This document shows positions 8,942 through 17,371 of a stretch of 17,371 nt of DNA, one piece after another. The translations under genes and the position numbers were made by a program. The notes under the pieces were generated by a model. That model was not told where the DNA came from. It made no database searches and saw only the letters and a list, made by a program, of their open reading frames with translations. Source of the DNA: CAYNLY01 sp964398225 (GTDB lineage Bacteria > Pseudomonadota > Zetaproteobacteria > Mariprofundales > Mariprofundaceae); contig CAYNLY010000032.1 of assembly GCA_964398225.1 (NCBI GenBank), positions 1 to 17,371 of the forward strand, in the 5' to 3' direction. The first letter of the stretch is position 1; every line of letters begins with the position of its first letter.

Positions 8942-9220
8942 TTTCGCCAAACCTTCTGCCTGTGATACTACCTCATCGAGGCGGGAGATCAAGTGTTCCA
9001 GCCCCTCGACCTGCCGCCCCCGGTTCTGAACGATTTCGCCGGCCAGATTGAGCGCGACGAGCGCCATCAGCCGGTCCGAGGCCACGGCCGAGCCCATCGC
9101 GCGCAGCTCCTCGACCTTCTCTTCCACGAGGCTTGCGGCTTCGAGCACGTGCTCGGGGTCGTCGTCGGTCCGGATCTTGTAGGTGCGGTTGTGGATGCGG
9201 ACTTCGACGGTCTGGGTCAT
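8927..9220 (-). CDS. zapA: Cell division protein ZapA
   Basis: A 97-residue protein that binds FtsZ and bundles protofilaments at the division ring. The N-terminal beta region is VEVRIHNRTYKIRTDDDPEH, followed by the long helix (EAASLVEEKVEELRAMG; SDRLMALVALNLAGEI), as in the family. The start ATG overlaps the stop of the preceding coiled-coil gene in an ATGA arrangement, so translation is probably coupled. Its final codons (A-P-L-R-stop) also form the 5' arm of the 6S RNA closing stem. Confidence 0.94.
   Translation of the reverse strand: MTQTVEVRIHNRTYKIRTDDDPEHVLEAASLVEEKVEELRAMGSAVASDRLMALVALNLAGEIVQNRGRQVEGLEHLISRLDEVVSQAEGLAKAPLR
8965..8992 (-). promoter_or_regulatory. Possible ssrS promoter inside zapA
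   Basis: On the minus strand TTGATC (8992-8987), a 16-base spacer and TAGTAT (8970-8965). The boxes match consensus at four positions each. The predicted start near 8958 would give a precursor about 17 bases longer than the folded 6S RNA, which would then need 5' trimming, as known for E. coli 6S precursors. Weak by sequence alone. Confidence 0.3.
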
Positions 9221-9501
9221 GGCCTGTCTCCGTGCTGCTGCATCAGCTCGTCGAGCTTGTCGATCGCGTTCTCGACGCGGGCCTTGGCTTCGAGGCGTTC
9301 GTTCTGAAGGCGCTGGATTTCGCTTTCGAGCTTCTGGACCTGATCGCGCCGCTTGCGCAGCTCGCTCTCGGCCAGGCGCACGACCTCGCGCATCCGGCGG
9401 TTTTCGGCGATGAGCTTCTCCATCGTGCGCCGGATCGCGGCCAGGTGCAGTTCCAGCGCCTCGATGCGCTCGGCCATCTTCTCGCTGGGCGAAGGCTCCA
9501 T
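9217..9501 (-). CDS. TIGR02449-family coiled-coil protein, ZapB-like
   Basis: A 94-residue, almost wholly helical protein with heptad-like spacing from MAERIEALELHLAAI to ENAIDKLDELMQQ, rich in Glu, Arg, Lys and Leu. It matches the small coiled-coil proteins encoded just before zapA in Pseudomonas and relatives (TIGR02449, often called ZapB-like). A role with ZapA at the division ring is inferred from position. The start is uncertain: the ATG at 9501 lies at the predicted transcription start and has no Shine-Dalgarno; an internal ATG at 9477 would give 86 residues, nearer to family length. It overlaps zapA by four bases. Confidence 0.82.
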   Translation of the reverse strand: MEPSPSEKMAERIEALELHLAAIRRTMEKLIAENRRMREVVRLAESELRKRRDQVQKLESEIQRLQNERLEAKARVENAIDKLDELMQQHGDRP

Positions 9502-9507
9502 GCGGGC

Positions 9508-9536
9508 ATTAGAGCACCGGGATAAGGCGCGGTCAA
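9508..9536 (-). promoter_or_regulatory. Sigma70-type promoter for the zapB-like/zapA unit
   Basis: On the minus strand TTGACC (9536-9531), a 17-base spacer and TCTAAT (9513-9508): five of six matches in each box with ideal spacing. Transcription should begin close to 9501, the A of the candidate start codon. It separates the cutA-ccdA pair from the division and 6S genes. Confidence 0.7.
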
Positions 9537-9544
9537 CCGGAAGG

Positions 9545-10291
9545 CTAGCGGCCGACCATCGACTCCAGTTCGGCAAGCCACGGCGCGTGCTCGATCAGCC
9601 AGGCGGATATGATGCTGAAACTGCCCAGAAAGATCAGAAGCCCGACCGCGACGAGCAAGAGTCCCGAGAGGCGCTCGACCCAGACGAGATGCCGCCGGAA
9701 GCTTCGGGAGAAGCGGAGAAACGCCTCGGTGGCCGCGGCGGCGATCAGGAACGGGATCGCAAGCCCCAGGGAATAGACGCTGAGCAGCAGCACGCCCCGG
9801 CCGAGCTCGGCCGAGGCGCCGGCGATCGTCAGAATCGCGCCCAGGATCGGGCCGACGCAGGGCGTCCAGCCGAAGGCGAACGCGGCCCCGAGCAGCATCG
9901 CGCCGAACCCGTGCCGGGCAACAATGCGCCCGGTATCCAGCCGCGCCTCCATCATCAGAAGCGGGATCCGCAGGATGCCCGCGTAATGCAGGCCGAAGAC
10001 GATGATCACAAGCCCCGCGATCTTGCCCAATAGCTTCAGGTGCGCGAGCAGCCACTGGCCGATCAGCGAGGCCGAGGCCCCCAGCGCCACGAAGATCATC
10101 GAAAACCCGAGCACGAACCAGACCGCCTGCACGAGCGCCCGCCTGCGCGCGCCGCCGGCCTCCTCCCTAAGCTCGTTCACCGAAACCCCGGTGATGTAGG
10201 AAAGATAGGCGGGCACGAGCGGCAGCACGCACGGGGAGAGAAAGGACAGCAGTCCCGCGGCGAGCGCGCCTGCCAGCGTGATTTCGTTCAT
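9545..10291 (-). CDS. ccdA: CcdA/DsbD-type thiol-disulfide electron transporter
   Basis: A 248-residue inner-membrane protein of the CcdA/DsbD-beta family. It passes electrons from cytoplasmic thioredoxin to periplasmic thiol partners, usually for cytochrome c maturation or disulfide correction. The paired membrane cysteines are C21 in LSFLSPCVLPLVPAYLSYI and C145 in FGWTPCVGPILGAIL, each with the family prolines. About six hydrophobic segments are visible. It lacks the periplasmic alpha and gamma domains of full DsbD. GGAGGTGG lies just before the ATG at 10291. cutA is upstream on the same strand; in some bacteria cutA neighbours dsbD. The partner thioredoxin-like protein is not in this window. 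Confidence 0.92.
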   Translation of the reverse strand: MNEITLAGALAAGLLSFLSPCVLPLVPAYLSYITGVSVNELREEAGGARRRALVQAVWFVLGFSMIFVALGASASLIGQWLLAHLKLLGKIAGLVIIVFGLHYAGILRIPLLMMEARLDTGRIVARHGFGAMLLGAAFAFGWTPCVGPILGAILTIAGASAELGRGVLLLSVYSLGLAIPFLIAAAATEAFLRFSRSFRRHLVWVERLSGLLLVAVGLLIFLGSFSIISAWLIEHAPWLAELESMVGR

Positions 10292-10342
10292 CGTCCACCT
10301 CCGGGCATGGATCGGCTTATCCGCGTCGGTCGGAACCTGCGC

Positions 10343-10675
10343 CTAGGTCTTACGCGTGGCTTCGTCCGCCCAGCGGGCGTAGGAAGGCTCCGCCCGGGCT
10401 TCGAGCACGACGATTTCGGGCAGCTCGTACGGATGGTGCGCGCGCAGCCATTCCAGGCAGTCGGCAAGCCGGGCGTCCGTCGTCTTGATCGTCAGCCGGA
10501 TTTCCTCGGCCCGCTCAAGCGCGCCCTGCCAGCGATAGGTCGAGCGGATCCTTTCCGCCTGCACGCAGGCCGCCAGATGCGCCGAAACCAGGCCCTCGGC
10601 GATCCGGTGCGCATCGTCCTCGCGCTCCAGCGTCGTCTGGATCAGTCGAAGCGGTGCAAGCCCGGATGCGTTCAT
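10343..10675 (-). CDS. cutA: CutA-family protein (divalent cation tolerance)
   Basis: A 110-residue protein with the CutA1 ferredoxin-like fold signature: GLVSAHLAACVQAERIRSTY, YRWQGALERAEEIRLTIKTT and HHPYELPEIVVL. CutA proteins form very stable trimers and were named for copper tolerance; the molecular role remains unclear. I chose the ATG at 10675 because the family starts just before this strand; the longer frame to 10774 adds unconserved sequence. No strong ribosome-binding site precedes it. It lies 51 bases upstream of ccdA, probably in one transcript, and is divergent from acs. Confidence 0.93.
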   Translation of the reverse strand: MNASGLAPLRLIQTTLEREDDAHRIAEGLVSAHLAACVQAERIRSTYRWQGALERAEEIRLTIKTTDARLADCLEWLRAHHPYELPEIVVLEARAEPSYARWADEATRKT

Positions 10676-10680
10676 GCAGG

Positions 10681-10751
10681 GGATGGTAGCGCGGCCCGCG
10701 GCCGGGTTCCAATCGGCTCCACGCTTGTCGGCCCTGTTCCTGGATGGTAGC
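10681..10751. repeat. Ten-base direct repeat in the cutA-acs divergent region
   Basis: GGATGGTAGC occurs at 10681-10690 and again at 10742-10751, starts 61 bases apart, in the 110-base region between the divergent cutA and acs starts. The copy near cutA contains, on the minus strand, TACCAT, which together with TTGGAA (10712-10707) and an 18-base spacer could be a weak cutA promoter. A shared operator is possible but not shown. Confidence 0.3.
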
Positions 10752-10785
10752 AGTGAGGCGTCATCGAGATGCACGGGAGGGTTTC

Positions 10786-12723
<1,938 letters not shown>

Positions 12724-12731
12724 CGGGCGCC

Positions 12732-15320
12732 GTGGCCGGCCCGCTCCCCTTTCATCATCCCGTCGGGCGTCTTCCCGCCGGAGCGCGATGGTATCTCGCC
12801 CTGCTCGGAATGGGCGGGCTTCTGCTGCTCGGCTTTCATTTCGCCGCCCAGGTCCGGGCGCAGGACGAGGCGGAGCGGAGCGTGCTTGCCTGGTCGCGGA
12901 CGCACGGGATTGCGGTGGGCCAGGTGCGCTACCGCCTGCTGCGCAATGCGCTCGAACTGCGCGATCTGCACCGGAGTCGGCCGGGAGAGTCCTGGTGGTT
13001 CGATACCGTGCTTGTCCGGATCCGGCCCGCGCAGCTGGTTCGCAAGGCGCCGGCGCCCGAGGCCCTGACCGTCCTTGGCGGGCGGATTCACCGGCAGGCC
13101 ATCGAAGCGGACGCGACGGATGCTCTGCTTGCGGGCCTGCTGGACCGGACCCGCCGCCTGACGCTGAAGGAGGTCGTCGGCGAAGTCGTCGCGGGTCCGG
13201 AGCGGGTGCCGCTTTCCTGGCGCATCGGCACGCTGCGCCTTACACGCCGGGATGCCGGGCATGCCGTCGGCGCGGGCCGGGGCGAGCTCGCCGGTGGGCG
13301 CTGGCATCTGCGTCTGGAAGGCGGGCGATGGCGCGCCGAACTTGCCGGACTGAACGCCCGCGCCTGGCTTGCGGCGTTCGGGCTTGGCGCTCCGGGCTCA
13401 ATGCGGACGCTGTCGGCTCATCTTGAGGGACGCGTGGGCGGCTGGCGGCTGGAGGCGATGCGCTGGGATCTTCCGGACGGCGCGCAGCTCTCATTGCGGC
13501 GCGACGGGCGCGCCTGGGCGGGATCGCTCGAGCGCTGGCCGCTGGCAAGCCTCGGCGCGCCTCTTGCCGGTATGGCCTGGCAGGCGGGCAGGATCAGCGC
13601 CGAACTGCAGGGATCCAAGGACAACTGGCATTTGACCCGGGCGGAGCTTCGGGGCCTGCGCGCGCCGGGGCTGGAAGCGGAGCGGCTGGAGCTGGACCGG
13701 CTCGATCTCGACCGGAAGCGGCGGATGGCCCGGGCGGGCAGGCTGTTCCTGCACAAGGTCCGGCTCGATCCCGCCTCGATCGCCGTGGCTTCCGGATGGC
13801 GATGGCATGCCGACCGGCTTGAGATCCGGAGCTGCACGCTGCTCTGGCGCCAGCCCGGCGGGGAGCTCGCCACGCCCCCGCTGAGCGGAAGCGCGTCGTG
13901 GAAGGACGGGCGCATGCATCTCGCGATGGCCTCCGGGGAAGCGCCGAATGGTCCGGTCGGCGGCGACTGGCGGCTTAAGGCGGAAGGCCGATGGAACGGC
14001 CGCGGCCTTGACGAAGGGCGGCTGGAGCTATCGGCGCGTGGCCTGAATCTGGCCCCGTTTTCGCAGGCGGTGAGCCGGGCGGCAGGGCTTGCCGAGGCCA
14101 CAGGGCTTGCGCTTGACGGGAAGGTGGATGTTCGGGCCGAGATCCATCCCGGATCGGAGCCTTCGCTCGACCTTGTCTTTTCCGATGCTCGGCTCGGGCG
14201 CGGGCTTGCGGTGATGGAATGGCCCGAGGGGCGGATGCGTCTTGTCGGGGATGGGCGCGGGCGCTGGCGGCTTGATGCGTTCCGGGTCGAGGGCTGGAGC
14301 TGGCTTTTGCCGCTCGTGCCGCTTGCTCCGGAGCCCGCGCAGTCCGCGCCCGGCATCCTTGATGCGCTCGCCCGTCTTGCCGACCGGTGGCTGGAGCAAG
14401 CGGGCACGGTGCGCTGGCAGGGCGGCCGGATCAGCCTGGGAGAGCCGGAACGGGTGCTGGCGAAATCCCTGAGCTTCGAGCTGGAGAACGCATCGCGCGC
14501 GCCCGCTCAACCCGGGCGGTGGCGGCTGTCGGGCGTCTGGGCGGACGGCCGGCTGGAAGGCACGGGCCGGCTTGCGCTTGCCGGGCCGCGCTGGGAGGGA
14601 ACGGTCCGGCTGGACGATGCGCTTCCGTTCGCGCTGCACGACTGGATGAGGGTTTCCGGCATGCCGCGCCTGCTGGGCGGGCGGCTTTCGGCATCCCTTT
14701 CGATGCGCGGGCTCGATGCGTATCGATGGCGGGCGGAGCTTTCGATCACGCACGGGCTTTTCGAGCCCGGCCTGCATCCGAGGGATCCTTTTCTTGCGCT
14801 TGCCGGCATGCACGCGGATGCGGTTCTCACAAGCCTGCCGGCTGCTCCGCGCGATCCGGACACGCGTCGCATCCGGCTTGAGGGACGGGGCGACTGGTCG
14901 AAGGCGCCCTGGCGCTCCGGGATGCTGCGCTCGGCGCTGGAAGCCTTCCTGGCGGGGCTGCCGCTGGCCGAACATGCGCCCGGCTGGGAAGTGCGGGAGC
15001 GCACGGGGATCCGGCTGCATGCCCGTTCGGGGCTTACCCACAACGAGCGGGCGCGGCTGCGCAGGCTCTGGCGGGCCATGCTCCGGAACCGGGGTTTGCG
15101 CGTGGTGCTTGTGCCGCGCTTTGCGGGGGAGGCGCTCACCGTTGGCGAGATCGAGCGCATCCGTCACACCCAGATGCTGATCGAGGATTTCTTCCGCGCG
15201 CGCGGGATTTCCGGCAATCGCATCATTCCCGTCTGGCCTTCGACGATGCACCGGGCCGCAGGGCTTGGCAGCGTCATCGTGCAACTGGGCAGGGCCAGGC
15301 CGGATTTGGCGCGCCGGTGA
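12732..15320 (+). CDS. AsmA/DUF748-like membrane-anchored envelope protein, function unknown
   Basis: An 862-residue protein I cannot name. One hydrophobic segment near the N-terminus (about residues 20-39, after a short basic end) suggests an inner-membrane anchor with the rest in the periplasm. The body is a long series of short amphipathic strands with repeated W-R-L-x-G and G-R-L-x-x-x-G patterns, like the beta-rich AsmA/TamB/YhdP/DUF748 proteins that span the envelope or affect lipid transport. The last 95 residues (768-862) change character: helical, with LRVVLVPRFAGE and RARGISGNRIIPVWPS, which recalls the OmpA-like tail found on some DUF748 proteins. The start is GTG with no clear Shine-Dalgarno, eight bases after acs, suggesting read-through transcription. 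Confidence is high that it is a gene, moderate for the family. Confidence 0.75.
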   Translation: MAGPLPFHHPVGRLPAGARWYLALLGMGGLLLLGFHFAAQVRAQDEAERSVLAWSRTHGIAVGQVRYRLLRNALELRDLHRSRPGESWWFDTVLVRIRPAQLVRKAPAPEALTVLGGRIHRQAIEADATDALLAGLLDRTRRLTLKEVVGEVVAGPERVPLSWRIGTLRLTRRDAGHAVGAGRGELAGGRWHLRLEGGRWRAELAGLNARAWLAAFGLGAPGSMRTLSAHLEGRVGGWRLEAMRWDLPDGAQLSLRRDGRAWAGSLERWPLASLGAPLAGMAWQAGRISAELQGSKDNWHLTRAELRGLRAPGLEAERLELDRLDLDRKRRMARAGRLFLHKVRLDPASIAVASGWRWHADRLEIRSCTLLWRQPGGELATPPLSGSASWKDGRMHLAMASGEAPNGPVGGDWRLKAEGRWNGRGLDEGRLELSARGLNLAPFSQAVSRAAGLAEATGLALDGKVDVRAEIHPGSEPSLDLVFSDARLGRGLAVMEWPEGRMRLVGDGRGRWRLDAFRVEGWSWLLPLVPLAPEPAQSAPGILDALARLADRWLEQAGTVRWQGGRISLGEPERVLAKSLSFELENASRAPAQPGRWRLSGVWADGRLEGTGRLALAGPRWEGTVRLDDALPFALHDWMRVSGMPRLLGGRLSASLSMRGLDAYRWRAELSITHGLFEPGLHPRDPFLALAGMHADAVLTSLPAAPRDPDTRRIRLEGRGDWSKAPWRSGMLRSALEAFLAGLPLAEHAPGWEVRERTGIRLHARSGLTHNERARLRRLWRAMLRNRGLRVVLVPRFAGEALTVGEIERIRHTQMLIEDFFRARGISGNRIIPVWPSTMHRAAGLGSVIVQLGRARPDLARR

Positions 15321-15381
15321 AAGCTCATTAGGCTGCCGCGCCATCCATGCGCTGTCGCGCGCAATCGATCCGGGGGGTTGC

Positions 15382-16794
15382 ATGAGCGGAACGAATCGAG
15401 AGGTGCGCACGAGGTTTGCCCCGTCGCCGACCGGCATGCTGCACATTGGAGGCGCGCGGACCGCGCTGTTTTCCTGGCTGTATGCGCGCCATCACGGCGG
15501 CAAGTTTCTGCTGAGGATCGAGGACACCGATCGCGAGCGTTCGACCGAGGAGGCCGTGCAAGTCATCCTCGACGGGCTGTCGTGGCTGGGGCTTGACTGG
15601 GACGAGGAGCCGGTGTTCCAGTCGCAGCGGCAGGCCGAGCATGTGCTCGCCGCCGAGCAGCTCATCGAGGAGGGGCACGCCTACCGCTGCTATTGCACGA
15701 AGGAAGAGCTCGATGCGATGCGCGAGGCCCAGCGCAGGGCGGGCCGCAAGCCGATGTACGACGGGCGCTGCCGCCACCGTTCCGACCGGCCGGAAAACAG
15801 GCCCTACGTGGTCCGCTTCCGCTCGCCCGACGTCGGCCAGACCGTCGTGCACGACCTCGTGCTCGGCGATGTCGTGTTCGACAACGCCGAACTGGACGAT
15901 CTGATCCTGCTGCGCTCGGACGGAACCCCGACCTACAACCTCGCCGTCGTCGCCGACGATGCCGCGATGGGGATCACCCATGTCGTCCGCGGCGCCGATC
16001 ATCTGAACAACACGCCGCGCCAGATCCAGCTCTATCAGGCGCTGGGGCTTGAGGTGCCGCAGTTTGCGCACATCCCGCTGATTCTCGGCCCGGACGGCGC
16101 GAAGATGAGCAAGCGGCACGGAGCGGTGGCCGTGACCCAATACCGCGAGGCCGGATATCTCGCCGAGGCGCTCGTCAACTACCTTGCGCGGCTCGGCTGG
16201 TCGCACGGCGATCAGGAGGTCTTCTCCCGCGACGAGCTGATCGAGCTGTTCGATCTCGCCCAGGTGGGCAAAACCAGCGCCCGCTTCGATCAGGGCAAGC
16301 TCGACTGGCTCAACGGGCACTACATCCGGCAGGCAAGCCCCGCGCGGCTTGCGCGCGAGCTGAAGCGTTTTCTTGCGGTCGACACCGCATCCGGACCGGA
16401 TCTGGAGGCGGTCGCGGCAAGCCTTCAGGAGCGTTCGCGCACGCTCCGGGAGATGGCCGATCAGGCCCGCTTCTTCTACGTCCGCCCCGAGGAGTACGAC
16501 GCCAAGGCGGTCCGGAAGCACATCCGTCCGGAAACCTGGCCGCTTGTGGACGCCTTTGTTGAGCGGATTCGTGCGCTGGAGACCTTTGATGCCGCATCGG
16601 TACACGCCGCGCTCGTCGAGGTCTGCGAGCAACACGGCGCCAAACTCGGGAAGCTTGCCCAGCCGGTCCGCATCCTGGTTTCGGGCCGCGCGGTTTCGCC
16701 GCCGATCGATCAGACCCTGGCCCTGCTCGGGCGGGAGGAGGCGCTGGCGCGCATCGAGGCCGGCCGGCGAAGGCTTGCGACGGAGCAGGGCTGA
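15382..16794 (+). CDS. gltX: Glutamyl-tRNA synthetase
   Basis: A 470-residue class I synthetase that charges tRNA-Glu. The HIGH-type motif is PSPTGMLHIGGARTALFSW (HIGG at 21-24); the KMSKR motif is at about 241-245 (GAKMSKRHG). The acceptor-binding domain keeps the zinc ligand pattern C-x-C-x24-C-x-H (C103, C105, C130, H132), the same spacing as E. coli GluRS. I chose the ATG at 15382, since the conserved region starts at once and a G-rich Shine-Dalgarno-like stretch precedes it; the longer frame from 15265 lies over the preceding gene. A zinc-bearing 470-residue form fits the canonical discriminating enzyme. The tRNA cluster follows. Confidence 0.97.
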   Translation: MSGTNREVRTRFAPSPTGMLHIGGARTALFSWLYARHHGGKFLLRIEDTDRERSTEEAVQVILDGLSWLGLDWDEEPVFQSQRQAEHVLAAEQLIEEGHAYRCYCTKEELDAMREAQRRAGRKPMYDGRCRHRSDRPENRPYVVRFRSPDVGQTVVHDLVLGDVVFDNAELDDLILLRSDGTPTYNLAVVADDAAMGITHVVRGADHLNNTPRQIQLYQALGLEVPQFAHIPLILGPDGAKMSKRHGAVAVTQYREAGYLAEALVNYLARLGWSHGDQEVFSRDELIELFDLAQVGKTSARFDQGKLDWLNGHYIRQASPARLARELKRFLAVDTASGPDLEAVAASLQERSRTLREMADQARFFYVRPEEYDAKAVRKHIRPETWPLVDAFVERIRALETFDAASVHAALVEVCEQHGAKLGKLAQPVRILVSGRAVSPPIDQTLALLGREEALARIEAGRRRLATEQG

Positions 16795-16801
16795 GCGGCG
16801 C

Positions 16802-16829
16802 TTGTCAAGAGGCGGTCACCGGCTATGAT
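16802..16829 (+). promoter_or_regulatory. Stable-RNA promoter for the tRNA cluster
   Basis: TTGTCA (16802-16807), a 16-base spacer and TATGAT (16824-16829): five of six matches in each box. The following GCGCCCC is the kind of GC-rich discriminator typical of tRNA and rRNA promoters under stringent control. The start should lie near 16836, eight bases before the first tRNA. Confidence 0.75.
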
Positions 16830-16843
16830 GCGCCCCACCAAGG

Positions 16844-16919
16844 GCCGGTGTAGCTCAGTTGGTAGAGCAGCTGATTTGTAATCAGCTGGTCGGGGGTTCG
16901 AGTCCTCTCACCGGCTCCA
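16844..16919 (+). tRNA. thrU: tRNA-Thr (anticodon TGT)
   Basis: 76 bases with CCA encoded. The acceptor GCCGGTG pairs with CACCGGC; the anticodon arm is GCTGA-TTTGTAA-TCAGC with TGT at 16877-16879; the T arm carries GGTTCGAGTCC. It is the first of four tRNA genes in the order Thr-Tyr-Gly-Thr known from E. coli upstream of tufB. Confidence 0.97.
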
Positions 16920-16978
16920 GGTTGTTGCCGGCAGGGCCGAATGTCCCGTCCCGGTCCGGCACGATGCGCGCCACGGTG

Positions 16979-17006
16979 TTGACAGCGGGCGTTAAAGCCG
17001 CAGAAT
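16979..17006 (+). promoter_or_regulatory. Probable internal promoter before tRNA-Tyr
   Basis: A perfect TTGACA (16979-16984), a 16-base spacer and CAGAAT (17001-17006, four of six matches). It lies in the unusually long 137-base gap between the first two tRNA genes and would start near 17013, about 44 bases before tRNA-Tyr. Nothing else is seen in that gap except a weak inverted repeat (TGCCGG with CCGGCA). Confidence 0.5.
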
Positions 17007-17056
17007 CGCGCGCCCTTCGTGCACCGCAAGGTGTTTGCGGGGTGGAAGGAAGCATT

Positions 17057-17141
17057 GGAGAGGTTCCCGAGCGGTCAAAGGGGGCAGACTGTAAATCTGC
17101 TGGCTCAGCCTTCGATGGTTCGAATCCATCCCTCTCCACCA
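17057..17141 (+). tRNA. tyrU: tRNA-Tyr (anticodon GTA)
   Basis: 85 bases with CCA encoded and a long variable arm, as expected for bacterial tRNA-Tyr. The acceptor GGAGAGG pairs with CCTCTCC; the anticodon arm is GCAGA-CTGTAAA-TCTGC with GTA at 17091-17093; the T arm carries GGTTCGAATCC. Confidence 0.97.
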
Positions 17142-17185
17142 TATTGAGCCTGTGGCCCTTGGGGATGACGGGGCTTGGAGCCGAA

Positions 17186-17259
17186 GCGGGTGTAGTTCAA
17201 CGGTAGAACCCCAGCCTTCCAAGCTGGTAGTACGGGTTCGATTCCCGTCACCCGCTCCA
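17186..17259 (+). tRNA. glyT: tRNA-Gly (anticodon TCC)
   Basis: 74 bases with CCA encoded. The acceptor GCGGGTG pairs with CACCCGC; the anticodon arm is CCAGC-CTTCCAA-GCTGG with TCC at 17218-17220. It lies 44 bases after tRNA-Tyr. Confidence 0.97.
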
Positions 17260-17291
17260 GTTTCCGGCTTTGGTCCGGTGGGGCGAGACAG

Positions 17292-17366
17292 GCCCAGATA
17301 GCTCAGGGGTAGAGCACATCCTTGGTAAGGATGAGGTCGCGGGTTCAATTCCCGCTCTGGGCTCCA
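17292..17366 (+). tRNA. thrT: tRNA-Thr (anticodon GGT)
   Basis: 75 bases with CCA encoded. The acceptor GCCCAGA pairs with TCTGGGC; the anticodon arm is CATCC-TTGGTAA-GGATG with GGT at 17324-17326. It is the last gene before the window edge; by analogy with E. coli, tuf (EF-Tu) would be expected next, but it is not in view. Confidence 0.97.
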
Positions 17367-17371
17367 GGATT

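Noticed and set aside
14028..15446. 472-codon minus-strand frame opposite the AsmA-like gene
   Set aside because: Arg/Pro/Ala-rich shadow. The plus-strand frame is longer, has an N-terminal membrane segment and strand periodicity, and lies in line with acs and gltX.
15328..16635. 435-codon minus-strand frame opposite gltX
   Set aside because: gltX is unmistakable; the antisense frame shows no domain.

Overview
The window is a dense block of GC-rich housekeeping DNA from a Pseudomonadota chromosome, most likely a gammaproteobacterium. Three arrangements point there: rpsU-yqeY-dnaG-rpoD; a TIGR02449 coiled-coil gene followed by zapA, 6S RNA and fau; and gltX followed by tRNA-Thr(UGU)-Tyr(GUA)-Gly(UCC)-Thr(GGU), the order that precedes tufB in E. 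coli. The YmdB-type phosphoesterase behind fau is, as I recall, more usual in alphaproteobacteria, so a deep-branching or atypical gammaproteobacterium is plausible. I cannot name the genus. There is no phage, transposon, CRISPR array or defence locus, and no gene-free stretch above 300 bases.

Left part (1-2700): the 3' end of dapD (lysine/diaminopimelate synthesis) converges on a minus-strand pair, murJ (lipid II flippase) and a PolB-like 3'-5' exonuclease. A perfect hairpin covers both convergent stop codons. Middle-left (2632-7298): the macromolecular synthesis operon on the plus strand joins ribosomal protein bS21, YqeY, DNA primase and the housekeeping sigma factor, linking translation, replication and transcription. 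Its promoter lies over the murJ start codon.

Middle (7307-10675), minus strand, transcribed right to left: cutA, ccdA, then behind a good sigma70-type promoter the TIGR02449 gene, zapA (FtsZ-ring protein), ssrS (6S RNA, which sequesters sigma70 RNA polymerase), fau (folate salvage) and a YmdB-type phosphoesterase that converges on rpoD. The 5' arm of the 6S closing stem is made from the last codons of zapA.

Right part (10786-17366), plus strand: acs (acetyl-CoA synthetase), a large AsmA/DUF748-like membrane-anchored protein of unknown role, gltX, and four tRNA genes with a strong stable-RNA-type promoter in front and a second probable promoter before tRNA-Tyr. The window ends five bases after the last tRNA, where tuf would be expected.

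I see no new multi-gene system. The points most worth a second look are the AsmA-like protein, the zapA/6S overlap, the possibly leaderless cell-division promoter, and the structured rpsU leader with its intercistronic hairpin.
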